Assembly (NCBI GenBank): GCA_016792565.1
Contig: JAEUMK010000029.1
Coordinates: forward strand, 1 to 36,936
Direction of reading: 5' to 3'
From: Alphaproteobacteria bacterium
Lineage (GTDB): Bacteria; Pseudomonadota; Alphaproteobacteria; Micropepsales; Micropepsaceae
DNA length: 36,936 nt
This document shows, one piece after another, positions 1 through 7,448 of this stretch; position 1 is the first letter of the stretch, and each line of letters begins with the position of its first letter. Under the pieces are notes generated by a model. The model saw only the letters and a list, made by a program, of their open reading frames with translations, was not told the origin of the DNA and did not search any database. A program made the position numbers and the translations under genes.

Positions 1-738
1 GCAGAGCTTCTCGCCGGGCCGGAGGCGGATCGCCTCGCCGACGAAGAAGCCGTTGTTGAGGATGTTGTGGTGCGAGAGCGTCGCGCCCTTGGGAAAGCCG
101 GTGGTGCCGCTGGTGAACTGGATGTTGATGGGGTCGTCGAATTGGAGCGCGTCCGCGAGTTCGGCGAGCCGCGCCGCCTCGGCCGGACCGCCCAGCGCCA
201 CGACATCGGCGAAGGCGTGGCAGCCGGGCGCCTCCTCCGTTCCGATGAGGATGACGGTCTTCAGATGCGGCAGCCGCGCCGCATCGAGCGCGCCCGGCCG
301 GGCGGCGTCCAGCTCCGGCGCGAGGTCGCGCAGCATGTCGAGATAGAGGCTGGTCTTGTGGGCGCGGGCGAGCACCAGCGCCCGGCAGCCGACCTTGTTG
401 AGGGCGTAGTCCAGTTCGCTGACCCGGTAAGCCGGGTTGATGTTGACGAGGATGAGACCCGCCTTCGCGGTGGCGAACTGGGTCAGCGTCCACTCGGCGC
501 AATTGGGCGCCCAGATGCCGATGCGCTCGCCCGGCCGAAGCCCGAGCGCCACGAAGCCCGCCGCCAGCGCATCGACGCGCGCTTTCAGCTCGCCATAGGT
601 CCAGCGGATGTCCTGATGGCGGACGATCAGCGCCAGCCGCTCCGCATGAGCCGCGGCGGCCTCGTCGAAGAACGCGCCGATGGTGCGCCCGATCAGCGGC
701 GGCCCGCCCGCCCCGTGCGCATAGCTGAGATCGCTCAC
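1..738 (-). CDS. Acyl-CoA synthetase / AMP-dependent ligase, N-terminal part (cut by window start)
   Basis: This is the first 246 codons of an adenylate-forming enzyme that activates a carboxylic acid, probably a fatty acid, as acyl-AMP and then acyl-CoA. The reading frame runs open to base 1, so the C-terminal part lies outside the window. The clearest sign is the AMP-binding phosphate loop at residues 208-217 (FTSGTTGFPK), followed by ATLSHHN. I place the start at a GTG at 736-738, which has a GGGGAGAG ribosome site just upstream and begins VSDLSYAHG. The long-chain/medium-chain fatty-acyl-CoA synthetase subfamily fits best. The substrate cannot be told without the C-terminal region. An acyl-CoA dehydrogenase (6131-7267) and an enoyl-CoA hydratase-like gene (24657-25406) elsewhere in the window would suit fatty acid breakdown, but they are not in one operon. 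Confidence 0.85.
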   Translation of the reverse strand, partial: MSDLSYAHGAGGPPLIGRTIGAFFDEAAAAHAERLALIVRHQDIRWTYGELKARVDALAAGFVALGLRPGERIGIWAPNCAEWTLTQFATAKAGLILVNINPAYRVSELDYALNKVGCRALVLARAHKTSLYLDMLRDLAPELDAARPGALDAARLPHLKTVILIGTEEAPGCHAFADVVALGGPAEAARLAELADALQFDDPINIQFTSGTTGFPKGATLSHHNILNNGFFVGEAIRLRPGEKLC

Positions 739-817
739 GCCGTTTCTCTCCCCGCCGTCTTGTTGCGGGGAGGCTAGCGCGCCTTTGCGGCGGGGGGAAC
801 TCGTGGGGCGGCGCGGA

Positions 818-1768
818 CTACTCCTTGCGTTCGTAGCCGCCGTACTCGCCCTTCACATAGGTGACGCCGTCGAAGGAGAGATCGCGATAGCCGTTGGTCG
901 AGGTGTCGAGCAGCGCGACCCCCTTGGCATAGGGATAGCCAAGCGAATCCCAGCCGCCGCTGAGCTCGGACTGCAGCACCCAGATACGGCAGGCATCCAT
1001 GCCGCCGGAACACCAGTACATGTGGGTGATCTTGACCAGCGCCTCGTCGGTGCCGTCGCCGTTGAGATCGATCGCCGCCGACTCGATGCGTGCATCGGCC
1101 GGCGCGCCGGCGGTCTTCACCGCTTCGATCGCCCCCGCGATGCTGGCGGGCACGGTCTCGGACAGGGTCACCGGGCCGGCGGACGGCGCGGCAGGCGGCA
1201 CGGCGGGTGCAGCTTCAGGAGTCGTGCCGGGAGTCGGTTCGGCAGAAGCGGCAGGCGTCGGCTCGGGTGCGGCGGAAGGCGTTGGCGCCGCGCCGCCGCG
1301 CGTCATGGATATCGCAAGCCGCTCGCCCTCGGTTGGCGAGCGGAGAATGCCCTTGCCGGCATCGCGACCCTGGAACTCGACATCCAGATAGATGTCGTCG
1401 GCGGGATCGGCATCGAGCTCCTTCTCGTCGAGCAGGATGCTGGCGGACGCGGCGGTTGCGGCCGTCACGAGCCACGTGCCCGTCTCGGCGTCGCTCTCGT
1501 CGGAGAAGCCGATGGTCAGCACCCCGCCCGGGGCGAAGAGGATATTGACCGACTGCGCATCCGCCTCCTGGCCGTCCGGCGGCGTCATGGTCAGCGTCCA
1601 TTCGCCCTGGATCCAGTCCTTGGCGGCCGCCGCATCCGGCCCCACGGCCTCGGCGGGCGGCGCGGACGGCACGGCGGGCGGAGCGGCGGCGTCCTGCGCG
1701 CGGGTCGTCGAGAGCGAGGCCAGCATCAGAGCGGCGGCCAGTCCGGCAGTCAGGTTGCGCAGAGCCAC
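818..1768 (-). CDS. Secreted protein of unknown function with Ala/Pro-rich linker and C-terminal DxNxDG domain
   Basis: I do not recognise the family. A hydrophobic signal segment (residues 1-25, ending near TTRAQ) points to export. An N-terminal domain (about 45-155, with WIQGEWTLTM near its start) is followed by a long Ala/Pro/Glu linker (about 160-215). The C-terminal domain starts with DLNGDGTDEALVKI, a calcium-loop-like motif seen in FG-GAP/VCBS-like and EF-hand-like segments, and has a CSGGMDAC pair that could form a disulfide. I chose the GTG at 1768 because GGAG lies about 9 bases upstream; an in-frame GTG at 1795 has no such site. The gene is divergent from the Gly-Trp repeat gene at 1958, with about 190 bp between them. 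Calcium binding is only an inference. Confidence 0.7.
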   Translation of the reverse strand: MALRNLTAGLAAALMLASLSTTRAQDAAAPPAVPSAPPAEAVGPDAAAAKDWIQGEWTLTMTPPDGQEADAQSVNILFAPGGVLTIGFSDESDAETGTWLVTAATAASASILLDEKELDADPADDIYLDVEFQGRDAGKGILRSPTEGERLAISMTRGGAAPTPSAAPEPTPAASAEPTPGTTPEAAPAVPPAAPSAGPVTLSETVPASIAGAIEAVKTAGAPADARIESAAIDLNGDGTDEALVKITHMYWCSGGMDACRIWVLQSELSGGWDSLGYPYAKGVALLDTSTNGYRDLSFDGVTYVKGEYGGYERKE

Positions 1769-1875
1769 GAGTTCGTTCTCCAGCTTTCGGGCCACGGCGG
1801 CCGCAGATAAGAATTCTACGATGCGGCGCTCGATCCTCCTTGACCTTCGTCAACGGCCGCGAGCGCGCCGATTGT

Positions 1876-1915
1876 CTTTGATCAATGCCCGCCCCGCAGC
1901 GGCAGGCGATCAAAG
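1876..1915. promoter_or_regulatory. 8-bp inverted repeat in the divergent intergenic region
   Basis: CTTTGATC at 1876-1883 is matched by its exact reverse complement GATCAAAG at 1908-1915, with 24 bases between; inner TGCC and GGCA can also pair. It lies about 43 bp before the Gly-Trp repeat gene and about 108 bp before the opposing gene. It could be an operator for the divergent pair or a leader hairpin. No known regulator can be assigned. Confidence 0.35.
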
Positions 1916-1957
1916 GCTGCGCGCCGCCTGCCGAACCGGCGCGCCGGAGATTCGACG

Positions 1958-3340
1958 ATGCGTATGCGACTGACCTTGCTGGCAGCCTCTACGGCGGCGC
2001 TGCTCAACACCGCCGGTGCGGTTACGGTGGAGGAGATCGTCCGGCCGCAGCGCGATGCCATCGCGCATTGCGAGGATGCGCGAGCGGAGCTGGCGCGGCA
2101 GGGCGCCCTGCGGATGAAGCAACTGGAGGAGGTGAAGGCCTGGCACCAGAGCCTTGAGCAGGCGCTGGCCGACCTGATCGCCTTCCAGGAGCAGGAGTAC
2201 GAACGCGCCAAGGCCGCCGAGGCGCTGTTCGTCTCGCGCGCCGCGTCGCTGGTGGTCGAGCCGGGCGAACAGTCATGGGTGCCGCATATCGGCTGGGGCA
2301 TCTTCGGCTACTTCGAGAAGCGCCGCGACGACACCAACAAGGCGATCGCCGAGGCGGAAGGCGCGATCGAGCGCGGCGAAACCCAGTTCAACGTGCAGGG
2401 CGTCGGCTGGCTGTCCGGCAAGGCGCTGAAGGACTTGCTGGCCGCCGACGCCAAGGCGATGGCCGACCTGCAGACCGCGCTCGACACCGGCGTCTGGCAG
2501 ATCAGCTATCCCGGCCTCGGCTGGGTCAGCGGCCAGTCGCTGGCCGCCTGCAGGGCCGACAACGAGAAGCGCATCAAGGCGCTGCAGGAGCAGGTGACCA
2601 AGGGCGAGTTCCAGATCCATGTCGTGAATCTTGGATGGGTGACGCGCAATTCGCTGCAGGCCATGATCGACGGCGAGGAGAAGCGGCTGAAGCAACTCGA
2701 CGCCGACGTCGCCGCGATGACGCTGCAGATCAACCGCGCCTTTTTCGGTTGGCAGACGCTGGCCGGCGTCCACAGTCACATGGACAAGGCAAAGAAGGAC
2801 AAGGCGGCCTACGAGGCCGCGGCGGCCGCGACGATCAGCTACAACGTGCCGTCGATCGGCTGGACGACAGGCAACGATCTGGATGTGGCCATCGCCCGGG
2901 CGGAGAAGGAGGTAGCGGGCGTCCTGCAGACGGCGGGCGAGGGCAAGTATGCCGTGCCCACCGGCGTCGGCTGGCTAGACATGAACGCCATTCAGGCGGC
3001 GCTCGCCCTGCCCGATTGCCGGCCGAAGGACTCGCCCTCGCCCTGCCTGCCGCCGGAACACCGGCCGATCCTGCAGGACGGCGCGGCGCGCGTGCCGATC
3101 GCCGTTGATACCGACGTCGCCTTCCGGCAGCAGCGCATCGACCTCTTGAAGACCTATCGCGCCGAAATCGCAACGCTCGCGCAGCCGCGCATCGCGCTGT
3201 TCGATCTCGACCTTCACCAGTGGGGCCGCATGCAGGACGAGTTCACGGCCGAGGCCGGCGAGCATCGCAAGGTGATCGAGCGGAAGATCAAATGGCTGAA
3301 GGAAATCATGCAGACCGAGATACCGGGAGCAGGCGCATGA
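1958..3340 (+). CDS. Exported protein with seven Gly-Trp repeats, unknown function
   Basis: This 460-residue protein has a probable signal peptide (residues 1-21, ending NTAGA). A helical segment rich in Ala, Glu, Gln and Lys follows (about 25-95). Then come seven copies of a motif built as hydrophobic-x-[I/V]-x-x-x-hydrophobic-Gly-Trp-x-[S/T]-x-x-x-Leu, each followed by about 20 residues of likely helix. The Trp residues are at 113, 151, 189, 227, 265, 302 and 339, a spacing of 38, 38, 38, 38, 37 and 37. A C-terminal helical region (about 350-460) has two Cys near its start (354 and 363). The ATG follows CCGGAGA at good spacing. The stop overlaps the start of the DUF4424 gene, so the two are probably co-translated. 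I do not recognise the repeat. A periplasmic scaffold role is a guess from the repeat form alone. Confidence 0.8.
   Translation: MRMRLTLLAASTAALLNTAGAVTVEEIVRPQRDAIAHCEDARAELARQGALRMKQLEEVKAWHQSLEQALADLIAFQEQEYERAKAAEALFVSRAASLVVEPGEQSWVPHIGWGIFGYFEKRRDDTNKAIAEAEGAIERGETQFNVQGVGWLSGKALKDLLAADAKAMADLQTALDTGVWQISYPGLGWVSGQSLAACRADNEKRIKALQEQVTKGEFQIHVVNLGWVTRNSLQAMIDGEEKRLKQLDADVAAMTLQINRAFFGWQTLAGVHSHMDKAKKDKAAYEAAAAATISYNVPSIGWTTGNDLDVAIARAEKEVAGVLQTAGEGKYAVPTGVGWLDMNAIQAALALPDCRPKDSPSPCLPPEHRPILQDGAARVPIAVDTDVAFRQQRIDLLKTYRAEIATLAQPRIALFDLDLHQWGRMQDEFTAEAGEHRKVIERKIKWLKEIMQTEIPGAGA
2273..2986 (+). repeat. Tandem 38-residue protein repeat region (seven copies)
   Basis: The repeats span about residues 106-343 of the protein encoded at 1958-3340. 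Cores are VPHIGWGIFGYF, FNVQGVGWLSGKAL, ISYPGLGWVSGQSL, IHVVNLGWVTRNSL, INRAFFGWQTLAGV, YNVPSIGWTTGNDL and VPTGVGWLDMNAI. The DNA itself is well diverged between copies, so the array is old and kept by selection on the protein. Confidence 0.75.
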
Positions 3341-4347
3341 TGCGCGGCGTACAGGCGGCGTGGCCGCACATCGGGGCGCTTCTTGCGATTGGCGCCGTGT
3401 TCGCCGGTGCGGCGGTCGCCAATGACGGCTATGCCGGGCTGGGCGCCGGGGGCATCGAATTCGAGAAAAGCGAGACCATCGAGATGGCGGAGGAAGACCT
3501 CTATCTCAGCCGCTCGGCGGTCCGGGTCGACTATGTCTTCCGCAATACCGGCGAGGACGACGAGGACGCTTTCGTCGCCTTCCAATTGCCGCCGCTGGCG
3601 CCGATCTACGCCGAGCTGGACTACGCCCTGCCGGACGAGATGCGCAACGCGGGCCAGCTCAACTACATGCGCTTCAAGGCCTGGGCGGAAGGCGAGCCGG
3701 TCGAACTGAGCCAGGAGGTCCGCTACTACCGGCTCTGCGCCGACTGCGACGACACCGGCTGGGGCCTCGGCTTCCTGGAGCGCGACGACGAGGAGCTGAC
3801 GCAGCGCCTGACCGCGCTCGGCGTGCCCGAAAGCTACGACCTCGGCACGATCCGCGACTGGTTCGCCGGCCTGCCGCGCGCCGAACAGGCCAAGCTGAAG
3901 CGCGAGGGCATCTTCATCGACGGCGAGGCGGGGCCGGCGCCGATGTACTGGATGAGCGTGCGCTACTACTGGCAGCAGATCTTCCCCGCCGGCGAAGACG
4001 TGAGGATCTCGCACAGCTATCGCCCGGTTCTGGGCGCCAGCGTGCCGGCGATCGACGACGACATCGTGGCCGCCCACTGCATCGACGCCGGTACGATGCG
4101 GGCGATCAAGAAGGCAGGATCGCGCGTCGAGGGCCAGACCTATCTCGACTATGTGCTGACGACCGCCGGGACATGGAAGGGGCCGATCGGGACTTTCCGG
4201 ATGACGATCGACAAGGAAGAGGCGAAGGACATCGTGTCGCTGTGCGCCGAGGGCGTGCGCAAGACCGGGCCGACCACCTTCGTCGTAGAGAAGTCGGACT
4301 ATCGGCCGCGCGAGGACATCCGCATCATGTTCGTCGACGTCCGCTGA
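3337..4347 (+). CDS. DUF4424 family secreted protein
   Basis: This 336-residue protein has a signal peptide (about 1-28) and a mature N-terminus beginning NDGYAGLGAGGIEF. The segment ETIEMAEEDLYLS then AVRVDYVFRNTG is typical of DUF4424, a family of exported proteobacterial proteins whose role is not established. A CxxC pair sits at residues 134-137 (LCADC), with two further Cys in the C-terminal half. The ATG at 3337 overlaps the stop of the preceding repeat-protein gene (ATGA), with GGGAGC upstream, so it is probably translated by coupling. The next gene begins 13 bases after its stop. The tight arrangement suggests that the three secreted proteins act together, but nothing in the sequence shows a reaction. 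Confidence 0.8.
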   Translation: MMRGVQAAWPHIGALLAIGAVFAGAAVANDGYAGLGAGGIEFEKSETIEMAEEDLYLSRSAVRVDYVFRNTGEDDEDAFVAFQLPPLAPIYAELDYALPDEMRNAGQLNYMRFKAWAEGEPVELSQEVRYYRLCADCDDTGWGLGFLERDDEELTQRLTALGVPESYDLGTIRDWFAGLPRAEQAKLKREGIFIDGEAGPAPMYWMSVRYYWQQIFPAGEDVRISHSYRPVLGASVPAIDDDIVAAHCIDAGTMRAIKKAGSRVEGQTYLDYVLTTAGTWKGPIGTFRMTIDKEEAKDIVSLCAEGVRKTGPTTFVVEKSDYRPREDIRIMFVDVR

Positions 4348-4360
4348 AGGGAAATGAGTC

Positions 4361-4873
4361 ATGACAACGCATGCCATGGTCGCGCGCGCGGCCTTTGCGG
4401 CCGGCGCCTTCGCGATGGCGGGGGCGGCAACGGCGGGCGAGTGGAGCCCCTACGTCAATCCGCGCTTCGGCGCGGCGGCGGAGATTCCCGCCCGCGGCTT
4501 CACCGCCGATCCGCCGCCCGAGAACGGCGACGGCCAGCGCTGGACCTCGGACGAGGACGGCGGGACGATCGCCATCTACGGCGCCTATCAGGTGCTGGCC
4601 GACGACTTCGACGGCTACCGCACCTTCGCGCTGGAGAGCGCGCGCGAGAGCGGCGTCGAGATCAGCTATGAGCGGCGCGGCCCGGGCTGGTTCGTCTATT
4701 CCGGCATCGCGGGCGACACCATCGTCTACGAGCGGGTCGAGGAAGCCTGCGGCGGCGACACCATCGTCGCCATCCGCTTCGACTATCCCAAGAGCGCCAA
4801 GCGCCGCTGGGACCCCATCGTCAAGCACGGCGCGGCGAGCCTTGAGGCGCGGCCGTCCGAGGCGTGCCGCTAG
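4361..4873 (+). CDS. Small secreted protein of unknown function
   Basis: This 170-residue protein has a clear signal peptide (residues 1-25, ending AGAATA) followed by GEWSPYVNPRFGAAAEIP. The body reads like a conserved proteobacterial periplasmic protein with an NPRFG segment and a short Gly/Asp-rich stretch (ENGDGQRWTS) around residue 55. Two Cys in the C-terminal half (in EEACGG and SEACR) could form a disulfide. The start ATG follows AAGGGAAATGAG, and the gene is only 13 bases behind the DUF4424 gene. It is therefore the third member of the likely 1958-4873 operon. I do not know its function. Confidence 0.75.
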   Translation: MTTHAMVARAAFAAGAFAMAGAATAGEWSPYVNPRFGAAAEIPARGFTADPPPENGDGQRWTSDEDGGTIAIYGAYQVLADDFDGYRTFALESARESGVEISYERRGPGWFVYSGIAGDTIVYERVEEACGGDTIVAIRFDYPKSAKRRWDPIVKHGAASLEARPSEACR

Positions 4874-4925
4874 GCGGCGTCCGGGTTAGGCTGGAGCAGC
4901 GGCGCCGTGCCGCGAGGGGGATCCA

Positions 4926-5300
4926 ATGACGAACGACAACGAACGGATCGTGCGGGACTTCATTGCGGCGTGGTCGTCGCTGGATGTCGAGAGACTGCTC
5001 GGCTTCTTCGCCGAGGACGGCGTCTATCACAACATGCCGATCGCCCCGGTCGCGGGCCATGCGAGCCTGAGGGGTTTCATCGGCGCCTTCCTGAAGGACT
5101 GGACGCGGACCGAGTGGGAGATCCTGCACCTCGTCTCGGCCGGCGAGGTGGTGATCGCCGAGCGTATCGACCGCACCTGGATCGGCGAGAAGGCGGTGGT
5201 CCTGCCCTGCTGCGGCGTGTTCGAGATGGAGGCCGGCAAGATCAAGGTCTGGCGCGACTATTTCGACATGACGACCTTCATCAAGGCGGCGACCGGCTGA
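4926..5300 (+). CDS. Limonene-1,2-epoxide hydrolase-like (NTF2-fold) protein
   Basis: This 124-residue protein has the size and motifs of the limonene-epoxide hydrolase family, which adds water to an epoxide to give a diol. The residues that form the active site in the Rhodococcus enzyme (Tyr53, Asn55, Arg99, Asp101, Asp132) have counterparts here: Tyr34 and Asn36 in YHNMP, Arg80 and Asp82 in ERIDR, and Asp111 in WRDYFD. The spacing from Asn36 to Arg80 is 44 residues, as in that enzyme. There is no signal peptide, so it should be cytoplasmic, unlike the three upstream genes. GAGGGGGAT precedes the ATG. Because the full set of catalytic residues is present, real epoxide hydrolase activity is plausible. 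Many relatives are SnoaL-like proteins of unknown role, and the substrate cannot be predicted. Confidence 0.8.
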   Translation: MTNDNERIVRDFIAAWSSLDVERLLGFFAEDGVYHNMPIAPVAGHASLRGFIGAFLKDWTRTEWEILHLVSAGEVVIAERIDRTWIGEKAVVLPCCGVFEMEAGKIKVWRDYFDMTTFIKAATG

Positions 5301-5324
5301 GGCCGGCGGCACGCAGCCCGGCCG

Positions 5325-5774
5325 TCATTCCCCGCACACGAAGGGAATCTCGGCCGAGGCCTTGGACTCGCCGATCGCCGCCTCGATGCGAAAGGCGCGA
5401 CAGGTGGAATCCGGCACGAAGACGGCGCGCGTCACCGAGCCCAGCGCCGACAGCAGCAATCCTTCGATCTTGCGCTCGGCAAGAACGCTGCCGTCGTCGA
5501 TGGCGACGACCCTGATCGTCAGCGGTGTTTCGACGAACGAGCCCGCCTCGCCCGCGACGGTGACGGCGACGAGGACGTCGCCGGCCGGCTCCTCAGCCCC
5601 GCCCTCGCCGATGACCGTGTTGAACAGCGCGATTTCGGCCGGCGGCGCGATGTTGTCGGAGAGCCGCCCGCTCGCCTCGTAGAAGAGCCGGGCCTCGATC
5701 TTGCCGATCGCAGGTTCGGCCGCCGCTGCGGCGGGGATGGCGAGGAGGGCGGCAAGGACGGCGAGAGCGCGCAT
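5325..5774 (-). CDS. Small secreted protein of unknown function
   Basis: This 149-residue protein begins MRALAVLAALLAIPAAAAA, a standard signal peptide, and the mature chain would start near EPAIGKIEARLFY. The body alternates hydrophobic and polar residues as in a beta-sandwich. It ends with two Cys (DSTCRAF and PFVCGE) that could be bridged. The reading frame stays open upstream of the chosen ATG, but that upstream part lacks a signal peptide and covers the 40-bp repeats, so I regard it as non-coding. The gene converges on the epoxide-hydrolase-like gene, with 24 bp between the stops. No family is recognised. Confidence 0.65.
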   Translation of the reverse strand: MRALAVLAALLAIPAAAAAEPAIGKIEARLFYEASGRLSDNIAPPAEIALFNTVIGEGGAEEPAGDVLVAVTVAGEAGSFVETPLTIRVVAIDDGSVLAERKIEGLLLSALGSVTRAVFVPDSTCRAFRIEAAIGESKASAEIPFVCGE

Positions 5775-5858
5775 GGGGGTTTGATCCGGGTTTGAAGATG
5801 CGCCGCCAAGCTCGGGCGACGTCTGGAGGTTGTCAACGCGGCGCGCGCCCGCAGGCCG

Positions 5859-5898
5859 GCATTCGAACGTCGCGATCCGGCGATTGTTCAGCTTCGCC
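5859..5898. repeat. 40-bp direct repeat, copy 1
   Basis: This copy matches the one at 5967-6006 at 38 of 40 positions, starting GCATTCGAACGTCGCGATC. Each unit is itself an imperfect palindrome: on the minus strand, GAAC-AA-TCGC pairs with GCGA-C-GTTC around a six-base loop. It lies in the 356-bp gap between the secreted protein (start 5774) and the acyl-CoA dehydrogenase (end 6131). It looks like a dispersed REP-type element or a paired protein-binding site. Confidence 0.7.
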
Positions 5899-5966
5899 GT
5901 CCGGCCGGCGACGGACCCGCGGCAGGACCCAAGGCCGCGAAAAAGCAGCGGAAATCCGCCTTTACC

Positions 5967-6006
5967 GCATTCGAACGTCGCGATCTGGCGATTGTTCATC
6001 TTCGCC
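5967..6006. repeat. 40-bp direct repeat, copy 2
   Basis: This is the second copy, 108 bp after the first, with two substitutions (C/T in the loop, G/T near the end). The 68-bp spacer contains a small hairpin GCGGA-AA-TCCGC. I see nothing else in the 5775-6130 gap apart from these repeats; no convincing small gene is present. Confidence 0.7.
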
Positions 6007-6130
6007 CCCTGCCCTTCCCCGGGCCTGCCCGGCCACACCATCCGCCCACGCGCCGCACCCCCGCCCGGCGGGCAGGCGCGCATCGCATATAGGAATGTTG
6101 TCAGAATCGTTCAAGGGCGGCCGAGGCCCG

Positions 6131-7267
6131 TCAGAGCGTGCGGGCGATCAGGTCGAGCATGGTCTCGTTCGAGCCGCCGGCGATGCGCGAGAAGCGGCTG
6201 TCGGCATAGGCGCGGCAGATCGGGTATTCCCACATATAGCCGTAGCCGCCGTGGATCTGGACGCAGTCGTCGAGCGTCTGCATGAGCATCTCGGTGGTCT
6301 GGCGCTTGGCGACGGCCGCGACGGTGGCGTCGAGTTCGCCCTTCATCATCAGCTCCAGGCAACGGTCGACGAAGACCCGCGCCATCGCGATGCGCGCCTT
6401 GTGCTCGGCGAGCTTGAAGCGCGTGTGCTGCATGTCGATGAGCGGCGCGCCGAACATTTTGCGGTCGCGCGCATGGGCGCTGGTCCAGCCGAGCGCCGCC
6501 TTAGCGAGCGCGACCGAGCGCACGGCGATCATCGTCCGCTCCCAGGCGAGTTCCTTCATCAGAACGTAGAAGCCGCGATTCTCGGCCCCGACGAGATTGG
6601 AGGCCGGCACGCGGACATCGTCGAAGAAGAGTTCGGAGGTGTCCTGGGCATGGGCGCCGAGCTTCTTCAGGTTCCGTCCCCGCCGGAAGCCGGGGCGGTC
6701 GCCCTCGACGATGATGAGGCTGACGCCGCGCGACCCGGCGGCGGGGTCGGTCTTCGCGGCGACGACGACAAGGTCGGCGAGCTGGCCGTTCGAGATGAAG
6801 GTCTTCTGGCCGTTGATGACATAGTCGTCGCCGTCGCGCCGCGCGGTCGTCCGCATCGACTGGAGGTCGGAGCCGCCGCCCGGTTCCGTCATGGCGATCG
6901 CGCCGATCGTCTCGCCGCGCGCCATGCGGGGCAGCCACGTCGATTTCTGCGCCTCGGTGCCGTGATTGAGGATGTAGGGCGCGACGATCTCGGAATGGAG
7001 GTGGAAGAACGGGCCGCTGAGATTGAGCCGCGCCAGCTCCTCGATCAGCACCACCGAGAAGAGCCGGTCGAGCCCCTGGCCGCCATAGGCGGCGGGCGTC
7101 GACATCAGCAGGATGCCCTCGCGCCCGGCCTTCTCCCACGCCTCGCGCGCGACGATGCCGTCTTCCTCCCACTGGGCATGGTGCGGGGCGATCTCGCGCT
7201 CCAGGAACTTGCGCAGCGAGTCGCGGAACATCTCGTGCTCGGGCGTGAAGATCGTACGGGGGATCAT
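6131..7267 (-). CDS. Acyl-CoA dehydrogenase
   Basis: This FAD enzyme makes the first double bond in beta-oxidation, passing electrons to electron-transfer flavoprotein. The chain has the usual N-terminal helical domain (from MIPRTIFTPEHEMFRDS), the flavin-binding signature AMTEPGGGSDLQ and the C-terminal signature HGGYGYMWEYPICR. At the place where medium-chain enzymes carry their catalytic Glu (YEGT) this protein has AGGS. A Glu in LAWERTMIA matches the alternative position used by long-chain and isovaleryl-CoA dehydrogenases. I chose the ATG at 7267, which gives the family's usual start and has GGA seven bases upstream; an ATG four codons earlier (7279) is possible. The C-terminus ends normally at RTL. 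The 5' end is duplicated in part at 8361-8491. Confidence 0.9.
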   Translation of the reverse strand: MIPRTIFTPEHEMFRDSLRKFLEREIAPHHAQWEEDGIVAREAWEKAGREGILLMSTPAAYGGQGLDRLFSVVLIEELARLNLSGPFFHLHSEIVAPYILNHGTEAQKSTWLPRMARGETIGAIAMTEPGGGSDLQSMRTTARRDGDDYVINGQKTFISNGQLADLVVVAAKTDPAAGSRGVSLIIVEGDRPGFRRGRNLKKLGAHAQDTSELFFDDVRVPASNLVGAENRGFYVLMKELAWERTMIAVRSVALAKAALGWTSAHARDRKMFGAPLIDMQHTRFKLAEHKARIAMARVFVDRCLELMMKGELDATVAAVAKRQTTEMLMQTLDDCVQIHGGYGYMWEYPICRAYADSRFSRIAGGSNETMLDLIARTL

Positions 7268-7391
7268 GCAGGCGTCCATGGCTCAAGTTCGTCAGGCAGT
7301 GATGCGTTCAGGGCGACTATGGCCGCCGGGAATCGGCAGCGATAGACGCAAGCCGCGCAGCGGACGGCGAAAATGCCGGACAAACGGCCAG
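7251..7391. repeat. Duplicated segment, copy A (5' end and upstream region of the acyl-CoA dehydrogenase gene)
   Basis: The segment aligns with 8361-8491. The core 7259-7285 matches 8369-8395 at 26 of 27 bases, and weaker similarity runs to a shared CGGCCAG at the far end. Copy A covers the first codons and the upstream region of the dehydrogenase gene. The FkbM gene lies between the two copies. Confidence 0.65.
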
Positions 7392-7448
7392 AGCGGCCGG
7401 CTCCCCGGAGACCGGAGCCCCGCCGAGCGCGGCGGCCGCCCGGCGCGG

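Noticed and set aside
1877-1890. FNR/CRP-like site (TTGATCAATG)
   Set aside because: TTGAT is present but the second half site (ATCAA after four bases) is not; only the wider inverted repeat is supported.
5859-6006. LexA-type boxes in the 40-bp repeats (GAAC and GTTC half sites)
   Set aside because: The half sites are 17 bases apart and inverted. The alphaproteobacterial SOS box is a close direct repeat, so this does not fit.
5775-6083. Coding extension of the small secreted protein through the two 40-bp repeats
   Set aside because: The extension would push the signal peptide inside the chain, and its repeated NNRxIATFEC segment is explained by the DNA repeat.
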